Positions 18,494 through 26,946 of a stretch of 64,000 bases of DNA are shown here, in pieces. The position numbers were made by a program, and so were the translations under genes. The stretch is from Roseiarcus sp963741845. Lineage in GTDB: Bacteria > Pseudomonadota > Alphaproteobacteria > Rhizobiales > Beijerinckiaceae. How positions within the stretch are numbered: position 1 is the first letter of the stretch; each line of letters opens with the position of its first letter. The stretch spans positions 62,001-126,000 of the forward strand of contig CAVUJV010000032.1 of NCBI GenBank assembly GCA_963741845.1, written 5' to 3'. A model generated the notes under the pieces. The model saw only the letters and a program-made list of their open reading frames with translations, did no database searches and was not told where the DNA came from.

Positions 18494-18946
18494 ATGAACG
18501 CCCATGTGGAAGCCTTCGGCCCGGGAGTGACCGTCGAATGGCTGCGCACCACCTATCGCATCCTGCTCACCCCCGCGGAGACCGAAGGCCGGCTCGGCAT
18601 GTTCGAGGCCGTGGTCCCGCCCGGCGCCGGACCGGCGCGCCATATCCATCACAGGGAGGACGAGACCATCTATCTCATCGAGGGAGAGGCCCTGTTCTGG
18701 TACGAGGGCCGGACGTTTCAGCGCCGGAGCGGCGACGTGACCTTCGTGCCGCGCGGAAAGGAACATGGGTTCCGGGTCACCAGCGCTTCGCCTGCCCGCT
18801 TCGTCACCACCGTGACGCCCGGCGGACTGGAGAGCTTCTTTGCGACCGCCGCCCGGCTGGGGCTCAAGGCGCCCGCCGATCAGGCGGAGATCGCCGCGGT
18901 CGCCCGCCAGTTCCACTGCGAATTCACCGGCGCGCCGCCCCCCTGA
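18494..18946 (+). CDS. Cupin-domain protein
   Basis: Single-domain cupin of 150 aa, likely a small metal-dependent dioxygenase, isomerase or binding protein. Cupin motif 1 is visible as G-P-A-R-H-I-H-H-R-E-D-E, with metal ligands about His50, His52 and Glu57. Motif 2 is RSGDVTFVPRGKEHGF, with His91. The start is the ATG with GGAG 7 bases upstream; an earlier in-frame ATG at 18422 overlaps the divergent promoter region and is less likely. It is divergent from a LysR regulator that probably controls it. The substrate cannot be predicted. Confidence 0.75.
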   Translation: MNAHVEAFGPGVTVEWLRTTYRILLTPAETEGRLGMFEAVVPPGAGPARHIHHREDETIYLIEGEALFWYEGRTFQRRSGDVTFVPRGKEHGFRVTSASPARFVTTVTPGGLESFFATAARLGLKAPADQAEIAAVARQFHCEFTGAPPP

Positions 18947-18959
18947 GGCTCGGGACGGC

Positions 18960-18992
18960 GAAGCGGTAAGGATGATGCTGGTTGCATCGCGC
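18960..18992 (+). repeat. Direct repeat copy 2 flanking the LysR-cupin cassette
   Basis: Matches 17339-17371 with three mismatches. Here it is noncoding and lies 13 bases after the cupin stop codon. It looks like a remnant of the 3' end of an SGNH-hydrolase-type gene. Confidence 0.7.
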
Positions 18993-19011
18993 GACGGGGG
19001 CGCGCCCCCCG

Positions 19012-19272
19012 TCAGCGTGCGTTCTGGTCGATGCAGCCCCATCGCACGCAATCGTCCGGATTGCGGCTGAGCCCGTCGGTTCGGTGGACATTGTACGGAT
19101 AGAAGAGATTCGGGTCGGGGTCCTTGAAAGCGACCGGGCGCTGGTCCGCAGGAAGCTTGTAGAAGTCGCTCATGGACATGACCGGAAGGGTCCGCGGCTC
19201 GGTCTGGCAGCCCGCAAGCGCCGCAGCCGACAGAAAAGCGCCGGCGACGGCGCGCAAGACCGAACTTCTCAT
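19012..19272 (-). CDS. Small putative lipoprotein, unrecognised
   Basis: An 86-residue exported protein. The N-terminus has basic residues, a hydrophobic core (VAGAFLSAAALAG) and the lipobox LAGC with Cys at residue 21, so it is probably lipid-anchored. The remainder is polar (DFYKLPADQRPVAFKDPDPN; DDCVRWGCIDQNAR), with two C-terminal Cys that could form a disulfide. The ATG at 19270-19272 is preceded by GGGA on the coding strand. It is the last gene after gmk on the same strand. I do not recognise the family. Confidence 0.65.
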   Translation of the reverse strand: MRSSVLRAVAGAFLSAAALAGCQTEPRTLPVMSMSDFYKLPADQRPVAFKDPDPNLFYPYNVHRTDGLSRNPDDCVRWGCIDQNAR

Positions 19273-19319
19273 TTCCCGTCCCCTGAACTGCCCGGCGCCG
19301 AAACGGCGAGATCGCGCGC

Positions 19320-19952
19320 TCACGCCTTCACGAGAGCGTCGACGAAGGGTTCGATCGCCGCTTCAACCCTGCCGACCTTCAGCCGCTCCGCCCGGACGAT
19401 CGCCTTGAGGTCGTCATAGGCGCGCTGAAGGTCGTCGTTGACGATCACATAGTGATAGGCGCGCCACCTTTCGATTTCGTGACGCGCGTTTTCGAGCCGC
19501 TTCTCGATGGCGCCGGAGGAATCCTCGTTGCGCCGCTCGAGCCGGGAGCGCAATTCCCGCATCGACGGCGGCAGGACGAAGATGGACACGACGTCGTCGC
19601 CGAGCCCTTCGCGCACCTGGCGCGCGCCCTGCCAGTCGATGTCGAACAGCATGTCGCGGCCTTCCGCGAGCACCTTCTCGACCGGCGGGCGCGGCGTGCC
19701 ATAGGCGTTTCCGTGCACTTCCGCCCATTCGAGCAGGTCGCCGCCTTCCTTCATCCGCTCGAACTCGCGCCGGTCGATGAAGCGGTAATGGATGCCGTCC
19801 ACCTCGGAGGACCGGCGGGGCCGCGTGGTGACCGACACGGAGAGCGTGAGGTCGAGGTCCTTGTCCTGCGTGAGCATGCGGGTCAGCGTCGTCTTCCCCG
19901 CGCCCGAGGGCGAGGACAGTATCAGGATCATCCCGCGCCGTTTGGCAGCCAT
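19320..19952 (-). CDS. gmk: Guanylate kinase
   Basis: Converts GMP to GDP with ATP. The protein is 210 aa, normal length. The P-loop SPSGAGKT is at residues 14-21. The GMP-binding region is TTRPRRSSEVDGIHYRFI, the following core is LLEWAEVHGNAYGTP, and the catalytic/lid segment is DIDWQGARQVRE. The start is the ATG giving MAAKRRGMILILSSPSG, preceded by GGAG. It follows a YicC-family gene on the same strand; yicC-gmk linkage is common in proteobacteria. Confidence 0.95.
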   Translation of the reverse strand: MAAKRRGMILILSSPSGAGKTTLTRMLTQDKDLDLTLSVSVTTRPRRSSEVDGIHYRFIDRREFERMKEGGDLLEWAEVHGNAYGTPRPPVEKVLAEGRDMLFDIDWQGARQVREGLGDDVVSIFVLPPSMRELRSRLERRNEDSSGAIEKRLENARHEIERWRAYHYVIVNDDLQRAYDDLKAIVRAERLKVGRVEAAIEPFVDALVKA

Positions 19953-20070
19953 GCGCTCCGGACTCACTCGACGTTCTGGGCCCGCGCAATGCGCGATTTG
20001 CGGCCCGAGTTCAAGAGCCCGATCCATCCCCGCCCCGGATCCGGAGATCCGGGGCGAGGCGGGCCCGGCC

Positions 20071-20958
20071 TCACTCCACGTTCTGGACCTGCTCGCGGAA
20101 CTGCTCGATCTGCACCTTGAGTTCGAGCCCCTGCGCGGTCAGGCTCCCATTGTTCGACTTGGCGCAGAGCGTGTTCGCTTCGCGGCCGAGTTCCTGAGAG
20201 AGGAAGTCGAGACGCCGGCCGATCGCGCCGCCTTCCGCGAGAAGCGCCCGCGCGGCGGCCACATGGGTCTTGAGCCGGTCCAGCTCCTCGCGGAGGTCGG
20301 CCTTCGCCGCGAGCAGGATCGCCTCCTGATGCAGGCGGTGTTCGTCGAAGCCGCGCGAAGACTCCATCAAAGTCGCGACGCTTTCGGCGAGCCGCGCCCG
20401 GACCGCCTCCGGCTTGCGGGCCGGATTGGCGTCGGCTGCGAGCGTCAGCGCCTCGATCGCGTCGAGCCGTTCGTTGAGCACCGCCGCCAGCGCCGCGCCC
20501 TCCGCCGCCCGCGCTTCCGTCAGGCTGGCCAGCGCCTCGTCGAGGCTTTTCAGCGCCCGGCCGCAGGCTTCCGCGGTCGCGGCTTCGTCCTCGACCGCCT
20601 CCTCGACCTCGACGACGCCGCGAACGGAAAGCAGGCCGTCCATCGTCGGCGGCGCGAGCCCCGCCGTTTCGGCGGCCTTCCGCGCGGCAAGGGCGAGCGA
20701 AGCCAGCGTCGCCTCGTCGATGCGGATGGCCTGCGCCGCGCCCTCGCGCTGCGCGGTCAGGCTCACGAAGCACGTTCCGCGCGCGAGCGCCTTGCCGAGG
20801 CGGGCGCGGGCTTCCGCCTCGACCCGGTCGAAGGGCGCGGGAAGCCGCAGGCGCAGGTCCAGCCCCTTCGCATTGACCGACTTGATCTCCAGAGACCAGC
20901 GCCACCCGCCGGCCGACCCCGCGCTCCGGGCGAAGCCCGTCATGCTCGCGACGCTCAT
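20071..20958 (-). CDS. YicC family endoribonuclease-like protein
   Basis: YicC/YloC family protein of 295 aa. The N-terminus MSVASMTGFARSAG is the family hallmark (S-M-T-G-F). The C-terminal DUF1732 domain reads GRRLDFLSQELGREANTLCAKS. E. coli YicC is described as an RNase that targets small RNA; that role here is inference from the family. The ATG overlaps the stop of the upstream trmJ gene (ATGA), so the two are translationally coupled, and gmk follows 118 bases later. Confidence 0.88.
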   Translation of the reverse strand: MSVASMTGFARSAGSAGGWRWSLEIKSVNAKGLDLRLRLPAPFDRVEAEARARLGKALARGTCFVSLTAQREGAAQAIRIDEATLASLALAARKAAETAGLAPPTMDGLLSVRGVVEVEEAVEDEAATAEACGRALKSLDEALASLTEARAAEGAALAAVLNERLDAIEALTLAADANPARKPEAVRARLAESVATLMESSRGFDEHRLHQEAILLAAKADLREELDRLKTHVAAARALLAEGGAIGRRLDFLSQELGREANTLCAKSNNGSLTAQGLELKVQIEQFREQVQNVE

Positions 20959-21806
20959 GAACTCGCATCCTCTGTCTCTTTGCGGCCGCCCTTCGGGGGC
21001 CGGACGCGCTTGCGCGTCTGAACGTCCATGCGCGGGCCTTCCGCGAGCCGCACGACCGCGCCCCACAGCGTGCGCACGTCCTGCTGCGTGAGCTGCATGC
21101 GATGGAAGATGTTGCGGAGGTTCCGCCGCATCATCGGCTTTTTCGTCTCCGGCCGGAAGAAGCCGTTCTCGTCGAGCTTCCCCTCCAGAAAATCGAAGAA
21201 GGCGAGAAGCATCTCGCGCTGCGCCGGCGGCGAGACCGGGCGCGGGACGGTCGCGGGCGGCGGCGCGTCGCCATGCGCGGCCTTGAACCATTCGTAGCCG
21301 CAGAGCAGCACCGCCTGCGCGAGGTTCAGCGAGGCGTAGGCCGGGTTCGTCGGAAAGGTGACGATCGCGTCGGCGACCGCCACGTCGTCATTGTCGAGGC
21401 CGGTGCGCTCGGGGCCGAACAGAATGCCGCGCCGCTGCCCCACGGCCTCGGCCGCGGCCGCCATGGCGGCGCCCGGCGCGAAAACGGATTTCGCCTGCCC
21501 ACGCTCGCGCGCCGTCGTGGCGTAGACATAGGCGAGGTCCGCGACAGCCGCCTCGACGCTCGCGAAAACCCGCGCCGAATCGAGGAGCGCGGTCGCGCCC
21601 GCGGCCGCCGAATAGGCGACCTCGCGCCACTCGTCCTTGCGCGGCCAGCCCTGTTTCGGGTTGACGAGGCGCAGATCGTCGAGGCCGAAATTCGCCATGG
21701 CGCGCGCGCACATGCCGATGTTCACGGCAAGCTGCGGCCTCACCAGAATGACGGCCGGCCCGCCGCGCGTCTCCGATTTCGTCCTGTCCGTTCCCGCGCC
21801 GACCAT
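20955..21806 (-). CDS. trmJ: tRNA (cytidine/uridine-2'-O-)-methyltransferase TrmJ-like
   Basis: SPOUT (TrmH-class) RNA 2'-O-methyltransferase of 283 aa. The three family motifs are present: NIGMCARAMANFG (motif 1), ILFGPERTGLDNDD (motif 2) and NPAYASLNLAQAVLLCGYE (motif 3, the knotted SAM-binding loop). The C-terminal extension contains RRNLRNIFHRMQLTQQDVRTLWG, as in TrmJ proteins that modify position 32 of the tRNA anticodon loop. It overlaps the YicC-family gene by four bases. Position specificity is inferred from family resemblance. Confidence 0.85.
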   Translation of the reverse strand: MVGAGTDRTKSETRGGPAVILVRPQLAVNIGMCARAMANFGLDDLRLVNPKQGWPRKDEWREVAYSAAAGATALLDSARVFASVEAAVADLAYVYATTARERGQAKSVFAPGAAMAAAAEAVGQRRGILFGPERTGLDNDDVAVADAIVTFPTNPAYASLNLAQAVLLCGYEWFKAAHGDAPPPATVPRPVSPPAQREMLLAFFDFLEGKLDENGFFRPETKKPMMRRNLRNIFHRMQLTQQDVRTLWGAVVRLAEGPRMDVQTRKRVRPPKGGRKETEDASS

Positions 21807-21851
21807 CGCCGCCGCCTAACCCAGCCCGCCCCGGAACGCAAACACGTAAAA

Positions 21852-21879
21852 AGGCGGGCGTGAACCGCCCGCCTCTCCC
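21852..21879 (-). terminator. Rho-independent terminator
   Basis: A 9-bp perfect stem (AGGCGGGCG with CGCCCGCCT, 5-base loop) is followed on the minus strand by a run of five T. It lies 27 bases after the stop of the Ala/Pro-rich secreted protein gene and separates it from trmJ. Confidence 0.85.
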
Positions 21880-21905
21880 GGTCCGGACTTAAGGAGCCGG
21901 GGCGT

Positions 21906-22448
21906 CTATTGCGCCTCGGCCTTCTTCTGGCCGATCCTGCTGCGCGAGGCGCGGTCGCCCGCCGCCTGCGCGTCGGCTTCGCACATATAGGCGCCCTGCT
22001 TGGTCGTGCCGTAACTGCGCGTTCCCGGATAATGGTAGATCTTGGACTTGGTGTTCACCCAGACGACCGAATCCGCGCAGCGGGCCTTCGCTTCCGCCTC
22101 GCTTGCGAATTCGCCCGCCCCGGTCGGCCGCGCGGCGGTCTTCATCGGCGCGGGCTTCGGCTGCATCGTGGGAGCAGGCGCCGGCGCCACAGGCGCGGGA
22201 GCCGGAGCGGCGGCGGGGGCTGGAGCAGCGGCGGGAGCCGGGGCGGCGGCGGCCGACTTCAGCCGGACGCGGCAGGCGGCGAGAAAGTCATGCCAGTTCT
22301 GGCCGTTCAGCGTGTTGTTGGCCTTCGCGGCCTGATATTCCTGACCGCATTCCTTCATCGCGCTCTCTGCGTGAGCGGCGGGCGCGAGCCCGATCGCGGC
22401 GGCGACAAAGAGGGCTGAAGCGACAGCCCTCAAAAATTTCACGTTCAT
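21906..22448 (-). CDS. Secreted protein with Ala/Pro linker and C-terminal conserved domain
   Basis: Exported protein of 180 aa. The signal peptide is FLRAVASALFVAAAIGLAPAAHA. A short Cys-containing domain follows (MKECGQEYQAAKA, then WHDFLAACRVRL). About 40 residues of alternating Ala and Pro form an extended linker. The C-terminal domain reads VVWVNTKSKIYHYPG, then TKQGAYMCEADAQAAGDR. That C-terminal pattern occurs in many small secreted proteins of Rhizobiales and resembles the sunset-type domain. GGGAGG precedes the ATG, and a strong terminator follows the gene. Its role is unknown; a periplasmic or cell-wall location is inferred. Confidence 0.7.
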   Translation of the reverse strand: MNVKFLRAVASALFVAAAIGLAPAAHAESAMKECGQEYQAAKANNTLNGQNWHDFLAACRVRLKSAAAAPAPAAAPAPAAAPAPAPVAPAPAPTMQPKPAPMKTAARPTGAGEFASEAEAKARCADSVVWVNTKSKIYHYPGTRSYGTTKQGAYMCEADAQAAGDRASRSRIGQKKAEAQ

Positions 22449-22549
22449 CCCTCTCCCTCCCGATTCGCCTCAGGCGCGCTTTCCGCAAAGCGCCGCCATA
22501 ACGCGAGCTCATGCCCTTAACGCCGTGAACCCGCAATGAATAGAGGGCT

Positions 22550-24079
22550 TCAGAGCGCGAGGCGACGGCGCGCGAGCGCTTCCGTTTCGTCGAGGCTTCC
22601 TTCGGCGTCGAGCGGGCGCCAGCCGCGCTCGGCAAGCGGCTCGGCGCTCTGCTTGCGCGCGACCTCCGCGTCCGCGTCGGAGGCGTCGCTCTCGCGCCCG
22701 GAGACGCGCGCGATCCGCGTCGCGACGCTCGCCTCGAGGAAGAGACCGTCGAAAGGGACTCCCAGTTCGGCCGCGATGGCCGAGGCCGCCTCGCGTTCGC
22801 GCGCCGTCGAGAAGGTCGCGTCCAGCAGGACCGCCTGCCCTGCCTGAAGGCCCCGCCGCGCCTTCTCGTCGATCCGGCGATAGACCTCGCGCGTGATCTC
22901 GGGCGCATAGGATCCGGCGGGCGCCGGCTCGTGTTCGGGGACACCCAGCATCAGCTTGCGCTCGACGTCGCTCCTGAGCCAGAGCGCGCCCGGCGCGCGT
23001 CCGAGCGAAGGGGCGATGCGGCTCGCGAGCGCGCTCTTGCCCGTGCCCGAGAGGCCGCCGACCGCGACGAGGCGCGGCGCCGAATAGCGGATGAGCGCGC
23101 GCGCCAGATCGAAATAATGACGGGCATGGGCGAAGGCCGCTTCGCGCGGCGGCCCCTCCATCCGGTCGGCGCCGGCCGCGTCCACTTTCGCCCGGATGGC
23201 GGCGCGAAGGCTCAGAAAGAGCGGCAGGGCCGAGAGGCCGGCGAAGGCCTCGGGCGGCTCTGGCGCGAGATAGCGGTTGAGGATCCGATTGGCGAACCGG
23301 CGCAATCCGCGCTCCTCGAGATCCATGAGCAGAAAGGCCAGGTCGTAGAGCACGTCGCCGCTCGCGATGGCGTCGGAGAACTCCACCGCATCGAACAGCA
23401 CCGGCTCGCCGTCGATGAGCGCGATGTTGCGCAGATGCAGGTCGCCATGACAGCGGCGCGCATAGCCTTCGAGCCCTCGCCTGAGCAGCGCGGGCCGCGC
23501 GATGGCGAAAGCGGCGCGCATGTCCTGCGTCAGGCGACGGGCTTGCGGCTCAGGAAAAAGCTCGGGCCGTTCCGCGAAGGCCGCGTCGTTCTGCTCGATA
23601 TAGGTCGCGAGCGATCGGGTCGTTCCGGCGCCGTCGCGGCGCGGCGCGCGTTCGTGCGATCGACGGATCGCGACGGCGAGCTTGTCGATGATCGCGTCGG
23701 TGAGTTCGCCCCGCTCGGCGACCTTGTCGAGCGTCGCCTTTTCGTCGAACCGGCGCATGTGCACCGCCCATTCGACGGCGTCGCCCTCGCCGCCGATCCG
23801 GAAAGCGTCGCCCTCCGCTATGATCGGAACGGTCCCGAGATAGAGCGCCGGCGCGTCGTCGCGATTGACGGCGATCTCGCTCTCGCAGGCGCTCCGCCGC
23901 TTCTCCAGCGTCGAGAGGTCCATGTAAGGGTATTTGACCGCCCGCTTGATCTTGTAGACGTCACGCCCGGCCAGAAAGACGATCGCGTTGGCCGTGTCGA
24001 TCCGCCCGACCGGCGCGCTCAGACCATAAGTCGCGGGATCGGCGAGAAAGCGGAGGACCGGCTCCTGCGAATCCGCCAC
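22550..24079 (-). CDS. Two-domain protein: aminoglycoside phosphotransferase-like kinase plus P-loop kinase
   Basis: A 509-residue fusion. The N-terminal half is an APH-like kinase: VYKIKRAVKYPYMDL with the ATP-binding Lys, CHGDLHLRNIALIDGEPVLF with the catalytic Asp, and the metal-binding Asp in YDLAFLLMDLEERG. The C-terminal third is a P-loop nucleoside/shikimate-kinase-like domain with GLSGTGKSALASRIA and a later DATFSTAREREAA segment. It is a recognised bifunctional architecture, usually annotated as phosphotransferase/AAA fusion, with unknown substrate. The start is GTG with GGGAG five bases upstream. It lies 10 bases after the EamA gene on the same strand, so a shared operon is likely. 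Confidence 0.8.
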   Translation of the reverse strand: MADSQEPVLRFLADPATYGLSAPVGRIDTANAIVFLAGRDVYKIKRAVKYPYMDLSTLEKRRSACESEIAVNRDDAPALYLGTVPIIAEGDAFRIGGEGDAVEWAVHMRRFDEKATLDKVAERGELTDAIIDKLAVAIRRSHERAPRRDGAGTTRSLATYIEQNDAAFAERPELFPEPQARRLTQDMRAAFAIARPALLRRGLEGYARRCHGDLHLRNIALIDGEPVLFDAVEFSDAIASGDVLYDLAFLLMDLEERGLRRFANRILNRYLAPEPPEAFAGLSALPLFLSLRAAIRAKVDAAGADRMEGPPREAAFAHARHYFDLARALIRYSAPRLVAVGGLSGTGKSALASRIAPSLGRAPGALWLRSDVERKLMLGVPEHEPAPAGSYAPEITREVYRRIDEKARRGLQAGQAVLLDATFSTAREREAASAIAAELGVPFDGLFLEASVATRIARVSGRESDASDADAEVARKQSAEPLAERGWRPLDAEGSLDETEALARRRLAL

Positions 24080-24089
24080 GTTCGCTCCC

Positions 24090-24527
24090 TCATCCGCGCC
24101 AGGCGACCAGAATGGCGCCGGCCGCGATCAGCGCCACTCCGAGCCAGTTCCGCCCGCTCAGACTTTCGCCAAGGAACAGGACGGCGAATAGGGCGACGAG
24201 CACCACGCTCAGCTTGTCGATCGGCGCCACGCGCGCCGCGTCCCCCAGCTTCAGCGCGCGAAAGTAACAGAGCCACGACGCCCCGGTCGCCGCGCCCGAG
24301 AGCATGAGAAAGGCGTAGGTCCGCGCCGAAACGGAGCCGAACGGCTGCCACTGACCCGAAACCGTCAGCACGCCCGCCGCCACGAAGAAAATGACGATAG
24401 TCCGGACGAAAGTCGCAAAGTCCGAGCCGACATTCTCGACCCCGACCTTCGCGAAAATCGCGGTCAGCGCCGCGAAAGCGGCGGAGAACACCGCCCAGAC
24501 TTGCCAGGAGGACAGGATATTCCTCAA
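24090..24527 (-). CDS. Single-domain EamA (DMT) transporter-like membrane protein
   Basis: A 145-residue protein with about four or five transmembrane helices, half the length of ordinary EamA permeases. The conserved opening VWAVFSAAFAALTAIFAKVG and the end GVALIAAGAILVAW are typical of the small EamA family, which is thought to work as a dimer. I take the TTG at 24525-24527 as the start, giving an N-terminus like homologues; a GTG at 24578 would add 17 residues. The transported compound is unknown. Confidence 0.72.
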   Translation of the reverse strand: MRNILSSWQVWAVFSAAFAALTAIFAKVGVENVGSDFATFVRTIVIFFVAAGVLTVSGQWQPFGSVSARTYAFLMLSGAATGASWLCYFRALKLGDAARVAPIDKLSVVLVALFAVLFLGESLSGRNWLGVALIAAGAILVAWRG

Positions 24528-24628
24528 GGATCGACCCCCGGATGGCGACAAATGAGCCGATTGTCGCGCCTCGGTCACATGTGTCAGATTTCTCGTAGAG
24601 GGAGCGCGGCCGTGAGGGCAAGGATCAA

Positions 24629-25582
24629 ATGAGCGCCAAACCGAACGCCTCGAACCTGCAAGATCGGGTGAATGCCGAGATCCAGGACAATCTGGACGAG
24701 GATCTGGAACTGGAGATGGAGGACGACGCGCTCGCCGACCTGCTGGCCGATAGCGACGCGCTGCCCGAAAGCGGAGGCTTTCCGCGAAAGCTCTATTTCA
24801 CCGAGCTTCTCCGCCTCCAGCGCGAACTCATCAAGCTCCAGGACTGGGTGGTCGCCAAAAAGCTCAAGCTCGTCGTGATCTTCGAGGGCCGCGACGCCGC
24901 CGGCAAGGGCGGCGTCATCAAGCGGGTGACGCAGAGGCTCAATCCGCGCGTCTGCCGCGCCGTCGCCCTCCCCGCTCCCACCGAGCGCGAACGCAGCCAG
25001 TGGTATTTCCAGCGCTATGTCCCGCACCTGCCGGCGGGCGGCGAGATCGTGCTCTTCGACCGCAGTTGGTACAATCGCGCAGGCGTCGAGCGCGTGATGG
25101 GCTTCTGCAACGATCAGGAATATGAGGATTTCTTCGAATCGGTCCCCGAATTCGAACGGCTGCTCGTCCGCTCCGGCATCATCCTCGTCAAATACTGGTT
25201 CTCGATCACCGACGACGAGCAGAACCTCCGCTTTCAGACGCGGATCGACGACCCGCTGAAGCAATGGAAGCTCTCGCCGATGGACCTCGAATCCCGGCGG
25301 CGCTGGGAGGCCTACACCAAGGCCAAGGAGATCATGCTCGAGCGGACCCATATCCCGGAGGCGCCGTGGTGGGTGGTGGAAGGCGTCGACAAGAAGCGCG
25401 CCCGGCTCAATTGCATCGCCCATCTGCTGACGCAGATTCCTTACGAAGAGGCGCCGCGCGCAACGGTCGTGCTGCCGCCCCGGGCGCATAATCCCGATTA
25501 CCACCGCGCGCCGATCCCGCGCGAAATGTACGTCCCGGACCTTTATCCGGCGCGTGCGTCGGGCGAAGCCCAGGAAGGATAG
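24629..25582 (+). CDS. ppk2: Polyphosphate kinase 2
   Basis: Transfers phosphate between polyphosphate and nucleotides, regenerating GTP/ATP or making polyphosphate. The protein is 317 aa, one PPK2 domain. Walker A is FEGRDAAGKGG (about residues 85-95), Walker B is LFDRSWYNRAGVERVMGF, and the lid/recognition region follows in KQWKLSPMDLESRRRWEAY. An acidic leader (NLDEDLELEMEDDALADLL) precedes the domain. The start ATG is in AAATGAGCGCC after AAGGATC. It stands alone, divergent from the EamA gene. Direction and nucleotide preference cannot be told from sequence alone. Confidence 0.92.
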   Translation: MSAKPNASNLQDRVNAEIQDNLDEDLELEMEDDALADLLADSDALPESGGFPRKLYFTELLRLQRELIKLQDWVVAKKLKLVVIFEGRDAAGKGGVIKRVTQRLNPRVCRAVALPAPTERERSQWYFQRYVPHLPAGGEIVLFDRSWYNRAGVERVMGFCNDQEYEDFFESVPEFERLLVRSGIILVKYWFSITDDEQNLRFQTRIDDPLKQWKLSPMDLESRRRWEAYTKAKEIMLERTHIPEAPWWVVEGVDKKRARLNCIAHLLTQIPYEEAPRATVVLPPRAHNPDYHRAPIPREMYVPDLYPARASGEAQEG

Positions 25583-25913
25583 ACCGTCTCGCGCCGAGCG
25601 GCGCCGGCGCCGATGAAGCGTTTGGCGACACGGCCGGCCGAAAGAGAAAAATTCCCAAAAACAGGAATATATGTTACAGATATTTTGACTGGTCAGAATT
25701 CGAGCGCGCCACCCGCTCCCTTGGGCGGCGGGTGGATAATTACAAATATCAGAACGCTATATACAGACCCTGAGGGAGCGTTCGGCCCATCGCCGGAGGC
25801 GGTCAGATCGGCACAAAGGAACAGGCGAAAGGACGGAGAGCGAAACAAACTGGCCCGTAAATCCCTGAAAAGAAAGAATCCGGCGAAACAGGACCCACCG
25901 GACGCAGCCGGGA
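25583..25913. other. AT-rich intergenic region with hairpin
   Basis: These 331 bases lie between convergent ppk2 and YihY genes and are clearly more AT-rich than the neighbours. A perfect 8-bp inverted repeat (CCACCCGC with GCGGGTGG, 25709-25735) is visible without a T-run. A 116-codon open frame on the plus strand (25613-25963) runs into the YihY gene and resembles nothing I know, so I do not call it a gene. Confidence 0.5.
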
Positions 25914-26768
25914 TTACCGGAAGGCCGGCCCTTCGTAGCGGTCCCGCTCCCGCGCCCGCATGATCGAGGCGTTGAGCTCGCCGCCAAAGACGAAGAGCAG
26001 CGCCACCCAATAAAGATAGACCAGCGCGATCATCACCGACGCGAGACCGGCATACATCGAGATGTAGTTCCGGACGAACTCGCTGAGATAGGCGCCGAAG
26101 GCCTCGCTGAAGGCGATGCTCGCAACAAAGGTGAGGGTGACGCCCGGCAGGAGGTCGAGGAAACGCGGCCGGTGCGCCGGCAGGATCAGATGCGCCATGA
26201 ACAGCGAGATCGCCAGCATGAGGGAGGCGATTGCGATCCGCGCGAAGTTCAGAAACTCGTGCGCATACGTGATGCCGGGCACGAAGACCTCCAGCGTCGC
26301 GAGGATCAACGGCCCAAGAACGACCAGGAAGGCGATGGCGAGCAGGGCGATGGACCCGACCAGCACCAGCCCCAGCGACTGAAGCCTGAGCAGCCACCAC
26401 GGCCGCACCTCGATCAGCCCATAGGCGCGGTTGAGCCCGACCCTCAGCGCCTCGACGGCGCTCGAAGCGAAATAGGAGGCGAAGACCGCGCCGAGCGTCA
26501 GGAGCCCGCTGCGGGGCGCGGTGAGGACGCGTTCGACTTCCTGCGCGATCGGCCTTGCCACGGCGTCCGGCCATTCGGTGAAGACAAGCTTCGCCGCCTC
26601 CTTCGCCAGATCCGCCGAGCCGAGAAAACCCGCGAGCGCCGCAACGAAGATGAGGAATGGAAACAGCGAGGTCAGGAGCGTGAGGCCGATGTAGCTGGCG
26701 ATCGCCCAGCCGTCGTCAGCGAGAAACTTCTCGCCGGCGTTCCAGAAGATCGAAATCAACCTGCGCAA
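25914..26768 (-). CDS. YihY/BrkB family inner-membrane protein
   Basis: Polytopic membrane protein of 284 aa with about six hydrophobic helices. The opening FLADDGWAIASYIGLTLLTSLFPFLIF is the characteristic YihY/BrkB N-terminus. The C-terminal WVALLFVFGGELNASI is the conserved Y-W-x-x-x-L-F-x-x-G-x-E-L-N block. The start appears to be TTG (MRRLISIF), with GAGGCGAG shortly upstream. The family was once called RNase BN, but YihY is not that enzyme; the function is unknown. It is divergent from the acyl-CoA dehydrogenase gene. Confidence 0.85.
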   Translation of the reverse strand: MRRLISIFWNAGEKFLADDGWAIASYIGLTLLTSLFPFLIFVAALAGFLGSADLAKEAAKLVFTEWPDAVARPIAQEVERVLTAPRSGLLTLGAVFASYFASSAVEALRVGLNRAYGLIEVRPWWLLRLQSLGLVLVGSIALLAIAFLVVLGPLILATLEVFVPGITYAHEFLNFARIAIASLMLAISLFMAHLILPAHRPRFLDLLPGVTLTFVASIAFSEAFGAYLSEFVRNYISMYAGLASVMIALVYLYWVALLFVFGGELNASIMRARERDRYEGPAFR

Positions 26769-26946
26769 GTCTCTCGCCTCTTACGACGCGCCGGCCCCGG
26801 CCCACTCTCTCGCCGGGCGGCGCCCACCGCTAGCCGCGCTTGGCGCAAATTCCAAGACGTCCCGCGCAATCAAAAAGACGCATTGCAACATTGGCTGGGC
26901 CGAAGCATGGTGCGACGCAACAGAACGCCAATAGGGAAAAGCGCCC

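Noticed and set aside
25613..25963. 116-codon frame between ppk2 and YihY genes
   Set aside because: No start signal, no similarity, and it overlaps the 3' end of the YihY gene.
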